From assembly GCA_951812535.1 (NCBI GenBank), contig CATOSK010000006.1, forward strand, positions 62,001-126,000: a stretch of 64,000 bases of DNA. Direction: 5' to 3'. The notes under the pieces were generated by a model. It worked only from the letters and a program-made list of their open reading frames with translations. It ran no database searches and was not told the origin of the DNA. Shown piece by piece: positions 1 through 8,055 of this stretch. The stretch's first letter is position 1. Each line of letters begins with the position of its first letter. The stretch comes from an uncultured Dehalococcoidia bacterium. Its GTDB lineage: Bacteria; Chloroflexota; Dehalococcoidia; Lucifugimonadales; UBA3495. The position numbers and the translations under genes were made by a program.

Positions 1-867
1 CAGTTCCTGACCACCCACGGCTTCCGGGTGGCGGTGCTCAAGGCCGACTCGGTGGCCCCGGACCGGCGGGAAAGCTGGGTGGAGGAACGGGTCAAGCAGG
101 GGGTGGACGTGGTCATCTGCCATCCCCGCCTGGTGCAGACCGGCCTGGACCTCATCGACTTTCCAACCCTCTGCTGGTTCGAGACGGATTACAGCGTTTA
201 CACGATGAGGCAGGCGTCGCGGCGCTCCTGGCGCATCGGGCAGAAAAGGCCGGTGAAGGTGGTGTTCATGGCCTACCGGAACACCCTCCAGGCCGACGCA
301 CTCAAGCTGGTCGCCAAGAAACTGCAATCCTCGCTGGCGGTGGAGGGGGAGCTGCCCGAGGACGGGCTGGCCGCCTTCGGGGACGACGGCGACGACCTGA
401 TGCTGGCCCTGGCCCGGCAGATCGTCAGCGGCGACGAGACCGACGCCGATGGCGAGTCGGTGGAGGACGTGTTCGCCCGGGCGCGGGACGCCGAGGCCAG
501 CGCCGAGGAGTTCCTGGTGGACGACGCTTGGCAGGCCGTCGAGGTCGAACCGGAGGCCGTGGCGGTCAACGGGAATGGCCATCATGCCAATGGCAACGGA
601 CACGACGCCATCGGTATCGAAGGGACGGTCGAGCTGGTCCTGGGCAACGGACATCACGCCGACGGTAACGGCGACGGCCACCGCGACGAATCCGAACCCG
701 CCGAGGGGCAGCAGTCGCTCTTCTCCTGGGCCGAGTTCCTGTCCGAGGAACCGGTCAAGCCCAGGGGACGGAACGGCAAGGCCAAACCAGCCGCCGCGTC
801 CCTGTTCCAGTGGGCGCTGGACCAGGAACAGGAACGGGAAAAGGAGTTGGTGGGCGCGGGCCGCTAG
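1..867 (+). CDS. SNF2-type helicase, C-terminal part (5' truncated by window)
   Basis: The reading frame is open from the first base, so this is the 3' end of a longer gene. The first ~110 residues look like the second RecA-like lobe of an SNF2/SF2 helicase: a VVICHPRLVQTGLDL segment resembling motif V, then QASRRSWRIGQ, the arginine-rich motif VI with the RIGQ signature of SNF2 proteins. It is followed by an acidic stretch and a low-complexity region rich in NGNGHH. The tail carries two related short motifs, SLFSWAEFL and SLFQWALDQE, which may be protein-binding repeats (inference). It probably acts as a DNA-dependent ATPase on nucleoprotein. It lies 100 bp upstream of the PRTRC cassette on the same strand, so it is probably part of the same mobile-element operon. 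The catalytic first lobe is outside the window. Confidence 0.8.
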   Translation, partial: QFLTTHGFRVAVLKADSVAPDRRESWVEERVKQGVDVVICHPRLVQTGLDLIDFPTLCWFETDYSVYTMRQASRRSWRIGQKRPVKVVFMAYRNTLQADALKLVAKKLQSSLAVEGELPEDGLAAFGDDGDDLMLALARQIVSGDETDADGESVEDVFARARDAEASAEEFLVDDAWQAVEVEPEAVAVNGNGHHANGNGHDAIGIEGTVELVLGNGHHADGNGDGHRDESEPAEGQQSLFSWAEFLSEEPVKPRGRNGKAKPAAASLFQWALDQEQEREKELVGAGR

Positions 868-967
868 ACCGCAAAGGCACACGGGAGAGGCCGCCGCCGT
901 TTCATCGGCGGCCTCCCCGCATACGGCAACGAACCGAAACGACACCATTCAGTAAAGGAGACCAATC

Positions 968-1174
968 ATGGCACGCATCTTTGTGTACGACGACCGCGAG
1001 TTCCCCGACCCGGACCCCGAAATGAGCGTCGAGCAGGTGAAGGCGACGCTGGCCGACTTCTACGGCGAGATCGCCAACGCCTCGGTCAAGGAGACCACGC
1101 GGGGCGAGGACACCATCTTCGAGTTCCAGCGGCGGGTGGGCACCAAGGGCGCCTTCACCCCCGCCCACAGCTAG
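968..1174 (+). CDS. PRTRC system protein C, ubiquitin-like (Prok_Ub family)
   Basis: A 68-residue protein starting MARIFVYDDREFPDPDP, which matches PRTRC protein C, the family described as prokaryotic ubiquitin-like (beta-grasp). A GGAG ribosome site precedes the ATG. The conserved end reads RRVGTKG and is followed by seven further residues, AFTPAHS. From memory, family members often end at or near the GTKG, so the extra tail could be removed by the JAMM peptidase encoded downstream (inference). In the usual model it is the modifier activated by the ThiF/E1-like protein and transferred by the E2-like protein B; all three partners are encoded within 3.2 kb. No substrate can be named from sequence. 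Confidence 0.85.
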   Translation: MARIFVYDDREFPDPDPEMSVEQVKATLADFYGEIANASVKETTRGEDTIFEFQRRVGTKGAFTPAHS

Positions 1175-1187
1175 GGAGGTTTCAGAC

Positions 1188-1418
1188 ATGGACAACCAAA
1201 CCCTGGCCGGTCTGCTGGCGGACGTACCGCCGGCGGACCTGAAAATCACCGAGCTTGCGGCGGAGATCACCCTGCCAGGTGGCGGGCTGGACCTGGACGC
1301 GGCGGCGGCCCGGCAGCCGGAGGTGGAACTGGCGTGCGCCCAGGCCCAGGACTACGCCGCCGCCACCAAACGGCTGCTGGAGGCGATGAAATGGCAACTG
1401 CGGCCCCGCCGGTACTGA
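1188..1418 (+). CDS. Small hypothetical protein in PRTRC operon
   Basis: A 76-residue protein, MDNQTLAGLLADVPPADL..., with a GGGAGG ribosome site ahead of the ATG and only 13 bp after protein C. The sequence is mostly helical with Ala- and Leu-rich stretches and ends in a basic patch (WQLRPRRY). It shows no signal peptide or membrane segment. Its 3' end overlaps the next gene by 28 bp, which points to translational coupling. I do not recognise the family. The position between C and the E2-like gene suggests a cassette-specific accessory subunit, but that is context only. Confidence 0.65.
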   Translation: MDNQTLAGLLADVPPADLKITELAAEITLPGGGLDLDAAAARQPEVELACAQAQDYAAATKRLLEAMKWQLRPRRY

Positions 1419-2239
1419 GCTACCTGGCCGAAACCCTCCTGCGGCGTCCGCCGTCGCTGCGGGAGCTGGTCGTCCGGCTGGGCTACGCCGAGGACTACGC
1501 CTGGTTCGCCGGGCTGGCCCGCCGCCTCTTTCCCGACGAGGCGGAAACGCTGCTGGGGATTCCCGACTTGGGCCAGCGGCTGGCCCGCTTCGCCCGGCTG
1601 TTCGAGGAACGCCACTTCCCACTCTACGCACCCTACATGGAGTTCTTCGTGGACGAAGGGGAGGAACCGCCCTTCACCTGGCTCAGGCGGGGCATTCCCT
1701 TCCAGCTGATGGGCTTCGGCTACGACGACCTCCACGAGATGTGGGACGGCTACCGGGAGGGCCTCTCGGCCCTGGCGCTGCTGGCCGAACCCCCCGATTT
1801 CTACAGCGACGAACCCGGCGGATTGCGCACGGCCTGGCTGGAAGCCGCCGCCCAGCGCATTCCGCGGGAGACGCTGCTCCGCATCCCTGCGGGCGGCATT
1901 CCCTTGGACGCGCTCACCGAGGCGGTGCAGGAAACGGAGTATCAGGGCGCGGCTCAGGCCGCCGCCTGGGTGCGGGCCGAGACCGGCAGCTTCTTCCTAG
2001 ACCATTCCTTTGAGGATGGCGACTACGACGGCTTCTCCGACCCCTGGGAGGACGAAATCATCCAGGAGGGGACGGAGGAGTGGCGCAAGGCGGACCAACT
2101 CATGGACGCGGTGGTGAAGCTGGCCGATTGGCTGGAAGGGGACCTGTCCAGCAGGTTCGCCGAGATGCTGGACTTCATCCTGCCTCGGCTGCCCGAACCG
2201 ACAACAGAACAGGAGGAAAACGATGATGACGACCAATGA
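1391..2239 (+). CDS. Hypothetical protein of PRTRC operon
   Basis: A protein of 282 residues if started at the ATG at 1391 (MATAAPPVLSYLAET). A longer form from 1334 is possible, but its extra residues lie almost wholly inside the preceding gene and look non-coding. The protein is cytoplasmic-looking and rich in Leu, Glu and Trp, with an acidic end. I see no catalytic motif. It overlaps the preceding gene by 28 bp and protein B by 17 bp, so it is firmly part of the operon. PRTRC cassettes include poorly characterised proteins D, E and F and this may be one of them, but I cannot assign it by motif. Confidence 0.65.
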   Translation: MATAAPPVLSYLAETLLRRPPSLRELVVRLGYAEDYAWFAGLARRLFPDEAETLLGIPDLGQRLARFARLFEERHFPLYAPYMEFFVDEGEEPPFTWLRRGIPFQLMGFGYDDLHEMWDGYREGLSALALLAEPPDFYSDEPGGLRTAWLEAAAQRIPRETLLRIPAGGIPLDALTEAVQETEYQGAAQAAAWVRAETGSFFLDHSFEDGDYDGFSDPWEDEIIQEGTEEWRKADQLMDAVVKLADWLEGDLSSRFAEMLDFILPRLPEPTTEQEENDDDDQ

Positions 2240-2933
2240 CACTCACCGGACCGAGTGGTCCCTGCCGGGCCAAGACGATCTGCCCCGGGACACCCTCCAG
2301 GCGCAACTGGAGGTGTACCAGGAAACCGTCCTGCTGCGGGGCTTCGAGGCCGACCGCAACTGGGTCAGGACCGTCTCGGCGGACGAAATCGCCAACGTGT
2401 TCATCCGGCACCTGGGCTTCTCGTCGGGGCTGCTGCCCGAAAACGCCCTCTGGTGGAACCAGGGTGAGACCGGCCAGATGGTGGCCCTGTGGCGGCCGCC
2501 CCAGGTGTGGCCGGTGGCGTTGCAGCGGGAGGCGTTCCAGCCTCCCGCCCGGCTCCGGCTGCCCATGCCGGGGCTGGTCTTCGTCTGCTCGCCGGGCCGG
2601 GCGCCCTGGGTCTATGCCGTCCTGGAACGGCCCAGCCACGCCGAGCAGCAGCTCTACCGCGCTCCCGCCTTCAACGTCTTCCGCGACGGGCGGGTCTGCC
2701 CCGGCAGCCACCACTTCCCCGAAGACGTTGGGCTGATACCCGAATCCTTCTTCCAGTCCTTCTTCTCTCTTACCGGAGATACCAGGGACCGGTCGAAGCA
2801 GCATCCCGACAACCTGCAAGCATTATGGGAGGAACTTGATGGAAAGGCTCAGTACCCGGTTGAAGACCTGGTTCCCCAATGCACCGTGGGCCAGGTCATG
2901 GCGGCCTCCGAAGGAAGACGGGGCTACTACTAG
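2223..2933 (+). CDS. PRTRC system protein B, E2-like (Prok-E2 family D)
   Basis: A protein of 236 residues. The core PWVYAVLERP...LYRAPAFNVFRDGRVCPGSHH is characteristic of PRTRC protein B. The segment APAFNVFRDGRVC resembles the HPN...GxVC active-site region of E2 ubiquitin-conjugating enzymes, which makes C159 the candidate thiol carrier (inference from the pattern). It begins ATGATG inside the last codons of the preceding gene. Its own 3' end overlaps the next gene if that gene uses the ATG at 2839. Predicted role: accept the activated ubiquitin-like protein C from the E1-like ThiF protein and hand it to a target. Soluble, with no membrane segment. Confidence 0.8.
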   Translation: MMTTNDTHRTEWSLPGQDDLPRDTLQAQLEVYQETVLLRGFEADRNWVRTVSADEIANVFIRHLGFSSGLLPENALWWNQGETGQMVALWRPPQVWPVALQREAFQPPARLRLPMPGLVFVCSPGRAPWVYAVLERPSHAEQQLYRAPAFNVFRDGRVCPGSHHFPEDVGLIPESFFQSFFSLTGDTRDRSKQHPDNLQALWEELDGKAQYPVEDLVPQCTVGQVMAASEGRRGYY

Positions 2934-3555
2934 CGCCACCGCCGCGCCGGTGGGCTACCTGGTGAACCACCCCGCTGGCTTGGCGGGTTCTCAAGGAATT
3001 GGCTACGACTACGTCCTCGGATCGGGTGGCCTCTACGTCCAGTCGGAGAGCGCCCACCTGACGGCTCGGGTGCTGGTCGCTCCCGCCGAGGTTCGGGGTC
3101 TGGCCCCCGTATCCGAGAAACTGGAATTGTCCAACGGCCCGATACCGTCCCACGTCTTCGAGCTGGGCCTGGGCTGGCTGCTGGCTGCTCCGGGCACCGA
3201 GCGGTTCTTCGCCGTCCGGTGGGACGGCGACGCCTACCGGCTGGTGGTCCCGCCCCAGGAGGGGACGGGATCGTCCCTGACCTACCAGCCGCCCCTGGGC
3301 GTCGTCGCCGAGTTCCACTCCCACGGAACGCACCGGGCCTTCTTCTCCGCCACCGACGATAGGGACGAGCAGGGGTTTCGCGTGTACGGCGTCGTGGGAC
3401 GCCTGGACGCTCCCGAGCCGGAATTGACCCTGCGGCTGGGCATCTACGGCCACTTCGCGCCCCTGCATTGGTCCCAGGTCTTCTACGGCCCTTGCCCGCC
3501 GGCGCTGCGGCTGATGGGCGAAGGGGCCGGTCAACACCAAGCAACCCACATATAA
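2839..3555 (+). CDS. PRTRC system protein A, JAMM/JAB-family peptidase
   Basis: A protein of 238 residues from the ATG at 2839. The C-terminal half has a complete JAMM zinc-peptidase motif, EFHSHGTHRAFFSATDD: E158, H160, H162, S170 and D173, fitting HxHx7SxxD. This family removes or trims ubiquitin-like proteins; here the natural substrate would be protein C or its conjugates. The start is debatable. The ATG at 2839 has a very good GGGAGGA site 5-6 bases upstream but overlaps gene B by 95 bp. A GTG at 2950, just after the stop of B, would remove about 37 low-complexity residues and begin right before YLVNHPAGL, where the domain-like sequence starts. The protein appears cytoplasmic. Confidence 0.82.
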   Translation: MERLSTRLKTWFPNAPWARSWRPPKEDGATTSATAAPVGYLVNHPAGLAGSQGIGYDYVLGSGGLYVQSESAHLTARVLVAPAEVRGLAPVSEKLELSNGPIPSHVFELGLGWLLAAPGTERFFAVRWDGDAYRLVVPPQEGTGSSLTYQPPLGVVAEFHSHGTHRAFFSATDDRDEQGFRVYGVVGRLDAPEPELTLRLGIYGHFAPLHWSQVFYGPCPPALRLMGEGAGQHQATHI

Positions 3556-3569
3556 GGAGGTAAGCAACC

Positions 3570-4355
3570 ATGCCCTACTACCTGGACAACCAGTTCCTGC
3601 TGGACAACCCCTGGATCACCGTCGTTGGCTGCGGGGGCACCGGCGGCTTCGTCGCCGAGGGCCTCTGCCGCCTCTTCCAGGGCCGCGACGCCACCATCGT
3701 ACTGGTGGACCACGACCGGGTGGAACCCCACAACCTGCTCCGCCAGAATTTTTACCCAGGCGACGTGGGCAAGTTCAAGAGCCAGGCCCTGGCCGACCGG
3801 CTGGCCGCAGACTACCGACGGCCCGTGGGCTACTCGGTCTATCCCTTCCGGGAGGAGGAGTGCCGCTATCCCGGCCTCTCCTCCCACGACGGCCTGGTCA
3901 TCGGCTGCGCCGACAACGCCGCCGCAAGACGGGCCATGGCCGAGTGCCTGCCCGGTGACCCCTGCCGCTGGCTCATCGACGCCGGCAACGACACTAATTG
4001 GGGCCAGGTGCTGGTGGGAAACATCGCCCACCGGGTGGAACTGGACGAACCCCCCTTCACCGGCGACACCTGTCACCTGGCCCCAGCGCCGACCCTGCAA
4101 CGGCCCGACCTGCTGACGGCCGTGTCCAACCGTCCGCCCGACGTGGACTGCGCGGCGGCCCTGGACCTGATCGACCAGGACCCCACCATCAACCAGATGA
4201 TGGCCTCCCTGGTGCTCCAGGTGGTCCGCCGCATGGTGGCGGGCACCTGTCCCTTCCTGGGCCTCTACCTGGACATGGACCTGGGGACGGTCACCCCCTC
4301 CTACGTCAACCCGGAAGCGGTGGCGCGGCTGGTGGGGCGGACCGACGCCGGCTGA
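3570..4355 (+). CDS. PRTRC system ThiF-family protein, E1-like adenylyltransferase
   Basis: A protein of 261 residues with an N-terminal Rossmann nucleotide-binding motif VVGCGGTGGFVAEGL (G20 to G26), then LVDHDRVEPHNLLRQNF with the acidic and Asn/Arg residues typical of ThiF/MoeB/E1 enzymes, and K70 in VGKFKSQAL. It should bind ATP and adenylate the C-terminus of a ubiquitin-like partner; PRTRC protein C is encoded 2.4 kb upstream. C168 in DTCHLAP is a possible thioester cysteine, but I cannot prove it. It has a strong AAGGAGGT ribosome site and starts 14 bp after the JAMM gene. It is a single-domain enzyme of normal length for the family. Confidence 0.85.
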   Translation: MPYYLDNQFLLDNPWITVVGCGGTGGFVAEGLCRLFQGRDATIVLVDHDRVEPHNLLRQNFYPGDVGKFKSQALADRLAADYRRPVGYSVYPFREEECRYPGLSSHDGLVIGCADNAAARRAMAECLPGDPCRWLIDAGNDTNWGQVLVGNIAHRVELDEPPFTGDTCHLAPAPTLQRPDLLTAVSNRPPDVDCAAALDLIDQDPTINQMMASLVLQVVRRMVAGTCPFLGLYLDMDLGTVTPSYVNPEAVARLVGRTDAG

Positions 4356-4402
4356 CCGGCGCAGACCAACAGACGCAGAGTACCGATAAGGAGAGTGAAA
4401 CT

Positions 4403-5341
4403 ATGACCGACCAAAGGGACACCGCCGCGACCATGTGGCAGGACCGCCACAGCGGCAAGCGGGGACACCAGCTGATGACCGAGAGGCTGGCGGACACCAT
4501 CCCCGCCCTGGGTGCCAACGAGAACGCCCGCGACTACGACGAGGTGCTGGCCCCGGCCAAGCTCTTCAGTCCCTACTCGAACTGGACCTGGTACATCACG
4601 GAAATGGACCCGCAGACCGGCCAGTGCTTCGGCCTGGTGGATGGGTTCGAGAAAGAAATTGGGTACTTTGATTTGACCGAACTGGCCGAAACCACGGTCT
4701 TCGGCGGCGTTCCCGCCGTGGAACGCGACCTCTACTGGCAGCCCATGACCCTGGGCGAAATCAAGAATGGGTCCTGGAATAACTCGCGGCGCATTGGAGA
4801 AACGGTTGGAGGCGAAAGCATGAGCGACGAAAACGGAACGGAAATCCACACCCCTGACGTGGTGAGCGCCGAGGAGTTCCTCTTCGGAACCGTGTCGGAC
4901 GATGCGCCCGCCGACGATGCCGGGGAGCTTCCCGCCGGAGACGCAGCGGACGACGCGGGAGACACGGAAACCGTCGGGGAACCCGACGTTGCCGACGCTG
5001 ATGGGGGACAGACCGCCCCTGCCGACACGGAAGCCTCGGAGGAACTGAAGGTGGTCCTGTCCATCCGGTCGGGCCGGGCCACCATCGGGGTGCAGCGACC
5101 CTCGGCGGACCCGCACATCGAGTCCTTCGACGACCCGGACCTGTTCGAGTTGGCCGACCAGTTTCCGGCGGTGGTGGCCCGGGCCCGGGCCATCTGGGAA
5201 GAGGAACCCAGGCACCCGGCCTACGCGAAGCCCACTTCCCCGCCCAGGCAGCGGAACCGCCGCCAGCAGGCGACGGCTGAGGCCGAAACCACTGAGGGAG
5301 AGGCGGAACAGTCGCAGCCGGAGACGCTGCGGCTGTTCTAG
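4403..5341 (+). CDS. DUF2958 protein with long acidic linker and C-terminal domain
   Basis: A protein of 312 residues from the ATG at 4403 (GGAG site). Residues ~45-120 match DUF2958: KLFSPYSNWTWYITE, then CFGLVDGFEKEIGYFDLTEL and VERDLYWQP. DUF2958 proteins are small (~100-130 aa), of unknown function and common on plasmids and integrative elements. Here the domain is followed by an Asp/Ala-rich linker and a second unrecognised domain near residues 210-285, ending in a polar tail. An internal ATG at 4820 with a GGAGG site 5' of it could start the second half as a separate protein, so this may be a fusion or a two-start gene. It is the last gene of the cassette. Confidence 0.7.
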   Translation: MTDQRDTAATMWQDRHSGKRGHQLMTERLADTIPALGANENARDYDEVLAPAKLFSPYSNWTWYITEMDPQTGQCFGLVDGFEKEIGYFDLTELAETTVFGGVPAVERDLYWQPMTLGEIKNGSWNNSRRIGETVGGESMSDENGTEIHTPDVVSAEEFLFGTVSDDAPADDAGELPAGDAADDAGDTETVGEPDVADADGGQTAPADTEASEELKVVLSIRSGRATIGVQRPSADPHIESFDDPDLFELADQFPAVVARARAIWEEEPRHPAYAKPTSPPRQRNRRQQATAEAETTEGEAEQSQPETLRLF

Positions 5342-5666
5342 GGGACTTAAGAATAGGTCGCAGGGTACTTTCCGTCCGCAACACAGGGGGAGGATGCCGC
5401 AAGGCGGTGTCCTTCCCCGGCCCTGCCATGTATGTCGGCCTTTTTGCGTTTTCGAGGTGGTGGCCTCTCCCAACGTTCCACATCTGGGGGGCCTTTCTTG
5501 CCTTACTGATTAACCAGATGACTCATGCTGGCTGTAGGGAAGCTCAGCCGGCTCATAAGTGAAGGAAGCAATCGTTGCATCTGCGACTGCCTCCTCTCGC
5601 TCACCATGTAAGACGGCTGTATATGGCCTCTCTTGGTTTTTGCCGCTACTTACTTAAACCATCGAC
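5342..5666. other. Intergenic region between convergent operons, possible terminator
   Basis: No gene is seen. The two operons converge here. Between about 5383 and 5449 the + strand has an imperfect G/C-rich stem (GGGGAGGATGCCG facing CGGTGTCCTTCCCC). After it comes a GGCC...GGCC pair followed by TTTTT at about 5440, which could act as a rho-independent terminator for the PRTRC operon. Base composition turns more AT-rich from about 5500 on, close to the start of the CBASS locus. Confidence 0.4.
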
Positions 5667-7085
5667 TCAGTGTTCACCAGTATCTTTTGACGTTAATATT
5701 TCCCTTCCAACCACCGAAACCTTGTGTCCAGCGACTTTCTTGATTGTGCCTTCAAGAATGGATACAAACTCTCGGCTGGTGTCAGAAGGAAGTTCGAGAG
5801 TGATTGCATCCCCTGGGTCTATACCATGTCCGGCACTCCAGAATTCCAGTTCGTAAGTCTGAGCGAGGGTCGAAAGATCTGCTAGGTTCACCATATTTGG
5901 GTTCCATACCGCTAGCGGGAAGAAGTCCCTGTCAGTGACCATACGCAGTTGACTCGATTCCCCATTGACGGTGGCGTTGACTTGCCTGGTAAGACGATTG
6001 ACCAAATAGTTCTTGGCGTCTGCCAGGGTACTGGCGATGTCCGATACCTGTGCCAACCCCTCTTCTTGCGGCTCGATTCCCCAAGCGCCATCAGCGAACT
6101 TTTCGACGAAGCCCAGACAGGTACCGGCCGGCGTATTCACCACCCCGCTGGTCTGTTCCTGATTAAACCACTCGACCTCAGGAACGGCATCGGGGTTTCG
6201 AATCTGGGACCCTTCCGGCAAATACGCGAGTGTCCTGATGAGGTAGAGAACCGCCGGATCCTTTGATTTGGAGAGGTCGGTATAGGCGTCACGCAGGGTC
6301 TGGCCAACGAATTCATCGCCATCCTTAACTGCAAAATTCTGGTGGACCGCCGCTTCGAGGGCACTTCGGCGGGTCGGATGTTCCCTGTAAAGCCAGTTCA
6401 TGTACCGGTTAACCGAATGCTCTTTGCTCGTGTCGTCGCTGCTGTAATGGATACGCCTCCCATCGAACATGGCGTAAGCGATTTCATGCTCAACGCGGGC
6501 CGATACCGTTTCGCGGCGGCTGGAAAAGAAAAGGCACCAAAGGGCGCAAAGTAGCTCTCTGTGTACAGGAGGCGAAATATATTGGATTGGGCTTTCTCCC
6601 TTGCCGGCTTCCCCTATCGCCCAAAACCGCAACAACTCGAAGGCTTTTTCTGTACCCACTATGGACAGGTAATCGTCCAAGGAGCGGAAAGGTCCAAACC
6701 CCTTCGCGTTTACGTTGTACCCGAAGAAACTAACGGCGTCCTGGAAAGCGGTCGCTAGGTAGTCTGCCGAGTCCTGGTCGCATTCGTTCAAATCTCGATA
6801 AAGCCTGTTAAGGCCGTGGGTTTTTTCCTTTGTCCCGCCGGCCTCGACGATAAGTGCCTTCAGTCCTCTTTCAATAGCCAGGTGGGCTATGGGAATGCGA
6901 TTGGTCAACTGTACAAGGTTCGTCTCCGGCATCAAGTCCCGGCGAATCGGTGCAGAGTCCAGAATGCCGATCACATCTCTTATCGATGCCTGAATCTTGT
7001 ATCTCTCCATCGTGTCCATGCTATCTGTACGACCTTCGTTAAGTTCAGTCTCCAGCGATTTGTACGTCCCTATTTTAGCGCCCAA
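5667..7085 (-). CDS. CBASS-linked hypothetical protein with HEPN-like N-terminal segment
   Basis: A protein of 472 residues that I cannot assign to a named family. Residues ~65-125 (HLAIERGLKALIVEAGG, then KTHGLNRLYRDL, then a helix leading to FFGYN) have the helix pattern of HEPN-type domains, although the RNase RxxxxH motif is not evident. The rest is mixed alpha/beta, with a long middle helix region and a compact C-terminal beta-rich part. There is no signal peptide or membrane segment. The start used is a TTG at 7085; ATGs at 7019 or 7010 are alternatives. It lies 52 bp after the CD-NTase gene on the same strand, so it is probably co-expressed as a third CBASS component. It is much more AT-rich than the flanking PRTRC operon. 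Confidence 0.75.
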   Translation of the reverse strand: MGAKIGTYKSLETELNEGRTDSMDTMERYKIQASIRDVIGILDSAPIRRDLMPETNLVQLTNRIPIAHLAIERGLKALIVEAGGTKEKTHGLNRLYRDLNECDQDSADYLATAFQDAVSFFGYNVNAKGFGPFRSLDDYLSIVGTEKAFELLRFWAIGEAGKGESPIQYISPPVHRELLCALWCLFFSSRRETVSARVEHEIAYAMFDGRRIHYSSDDTSKEHSVNRYMNWLYREHPTRRSALEAAVHQNFAVKDGDEFVGQTLRDAYTDLSKSKDPAVLYLIRTLAYLPEGSQIRNPDAVPEVEWFNQEQTSGVVNTPAGTCLGFVEKFADGAWGIEPQEEGLAQVSDIASTLADAKNYLVNRLTRQVNATVNGESSQLRMVTDRDFFPLAVWNPNMVNLADLSTLAQTYELEFWSAGHGIDPGDAITLELPSDTSREFVSILEGTIKKVAGHKVSVVGREILTSKDTGEH

Positions 7086-7137
7086 TGTTTCGCGGCCTCA
7101 GGACAATGGGGTGCCGCCACCAGAGTCCCGATCGGGA

Positions 7138-8037
7138 TTACCTAATCCGGGCTTTTCCGAACTTGTTGCCGAACAGTCGTCTCCATATTCTGGTGGAATC
7201 TTCGATGGACGGAGATACAAGGGCCTCAGTAGCAATCAGAGTGTGGGAGTGAATCCTCTCCCTGAAGTAGCTATACCTGTCCTGAGTCCAGTGCCGGTTG
7301 AAATCTTCGGAGGACAACGCCGGGTTCGTAATTCTGGGCATGGCCTCGTGCTTTTGCAGGTATCCGTCCATCCTGGTGAGAACGGTGGTCAGCGTGTTCG
7401 CCACCGTTCTCACCTCTTCCGTTCCGTGGTCCGATGGATGTATGGCCCTGCCGGCCAACGTGGTTAACAGGATGGATTTGGCGACGTAGTTGTCCTGGCG
7501 GTCCCTGATGTACTTGAACAATCTGACCGCCCGTTTCAGGTTGACCCTGGTTATCCGGCTGCGTTCCGAGAACCAATTGCGATACCCTGGGCCGTCTGTG
7601 TCCTCGAACTCGTTGCTTTCCCCGTTGCAAATCGAGTGCACCCCATCATGTGTTATTCGTGGGACTACATCCAGGTGAAATTCTCCGGTGTAGTTGAGCG
7701 TTACGCAGCGGGTGCCCAATTCGATCTTCCCGGCAAAATTGTGCTCCTTTGCCAGGCTCTGACATAGTGCATCCAGGTAATCTCTGGCCTCCCAATTGGG
7801 GTTGGGATTCATCACGACCTGGATGTCGGCGTCGTATTCGTCATCCTCGTTTACGGGCCTGATGAAGGTATCCAGGCCGTAGGAACCCTGCCGGTCGATG
7901 TTCTGGTATCCGTGCAGATCGGCCTTCAGGTGGCGGTTCACGTCTCGAACGCTGACCTGTAACCGGTGAAGCCGACTCTGATTGAGATTCACCTCTTCCC
8001 GGAGGAACTCCCGGAACTGGCGGTTGTTCTTGGTCAA
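7138..8037 (-). CDS. CD-NTase, CBASS cyclic oligonucleotide synthase
   Basis: A protein of 299 residues with the nucleotidyltransferase signature of the CD-NTase (SMODS) family: G51-S52 in RQGSYGLDTFIRP, the metal-binding pair D69/D71 in EYDADIQVV, and the third acidic residue D123 in FHLDVVPRI. These enzymes sense phage infection and make cyclic di- or trinucleotides that activate a partner effector. Its gene follows the patatin effector by 18 bp, the standard effector-cyclase order. No HORMA/TRIP13 or Cap2/Cap3 genes are attached, so the core is type I-like. Which nucleotide it makes cannot be told from sequence alone. Soluble, normal length for the family. Confidence 0.9.
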   Translation of the reverse strand: MTKNNRQFREFLREEVNLNQSRLHRLQVSVRDVNRHLKADLHGYQNIDRQGSYGLDTFIRPVNEDDEYDADIQVVMNPNPNWEARDYLDALCQSLAKEHNFAGKIELGTRCVTLNYTGEFHLDVVPRITHDGVHSICNGESNEFEDTDGPGYRNWFSERSRITRVNLKRAVRLFKYIRDRQDNYVAKSILLTTLAGRAIHPSDHGTEEVRTVANTLTTVLTRMDGYLQKHEAMPRITNPALSSEDFNRHWTQDRYSYFRERIHSHTLIATEALVSPSIEDSTRIWRRLFGNKFGKARIR

Positions 8038-8055
8038 ATCCCGTTCTCCTCAAGG

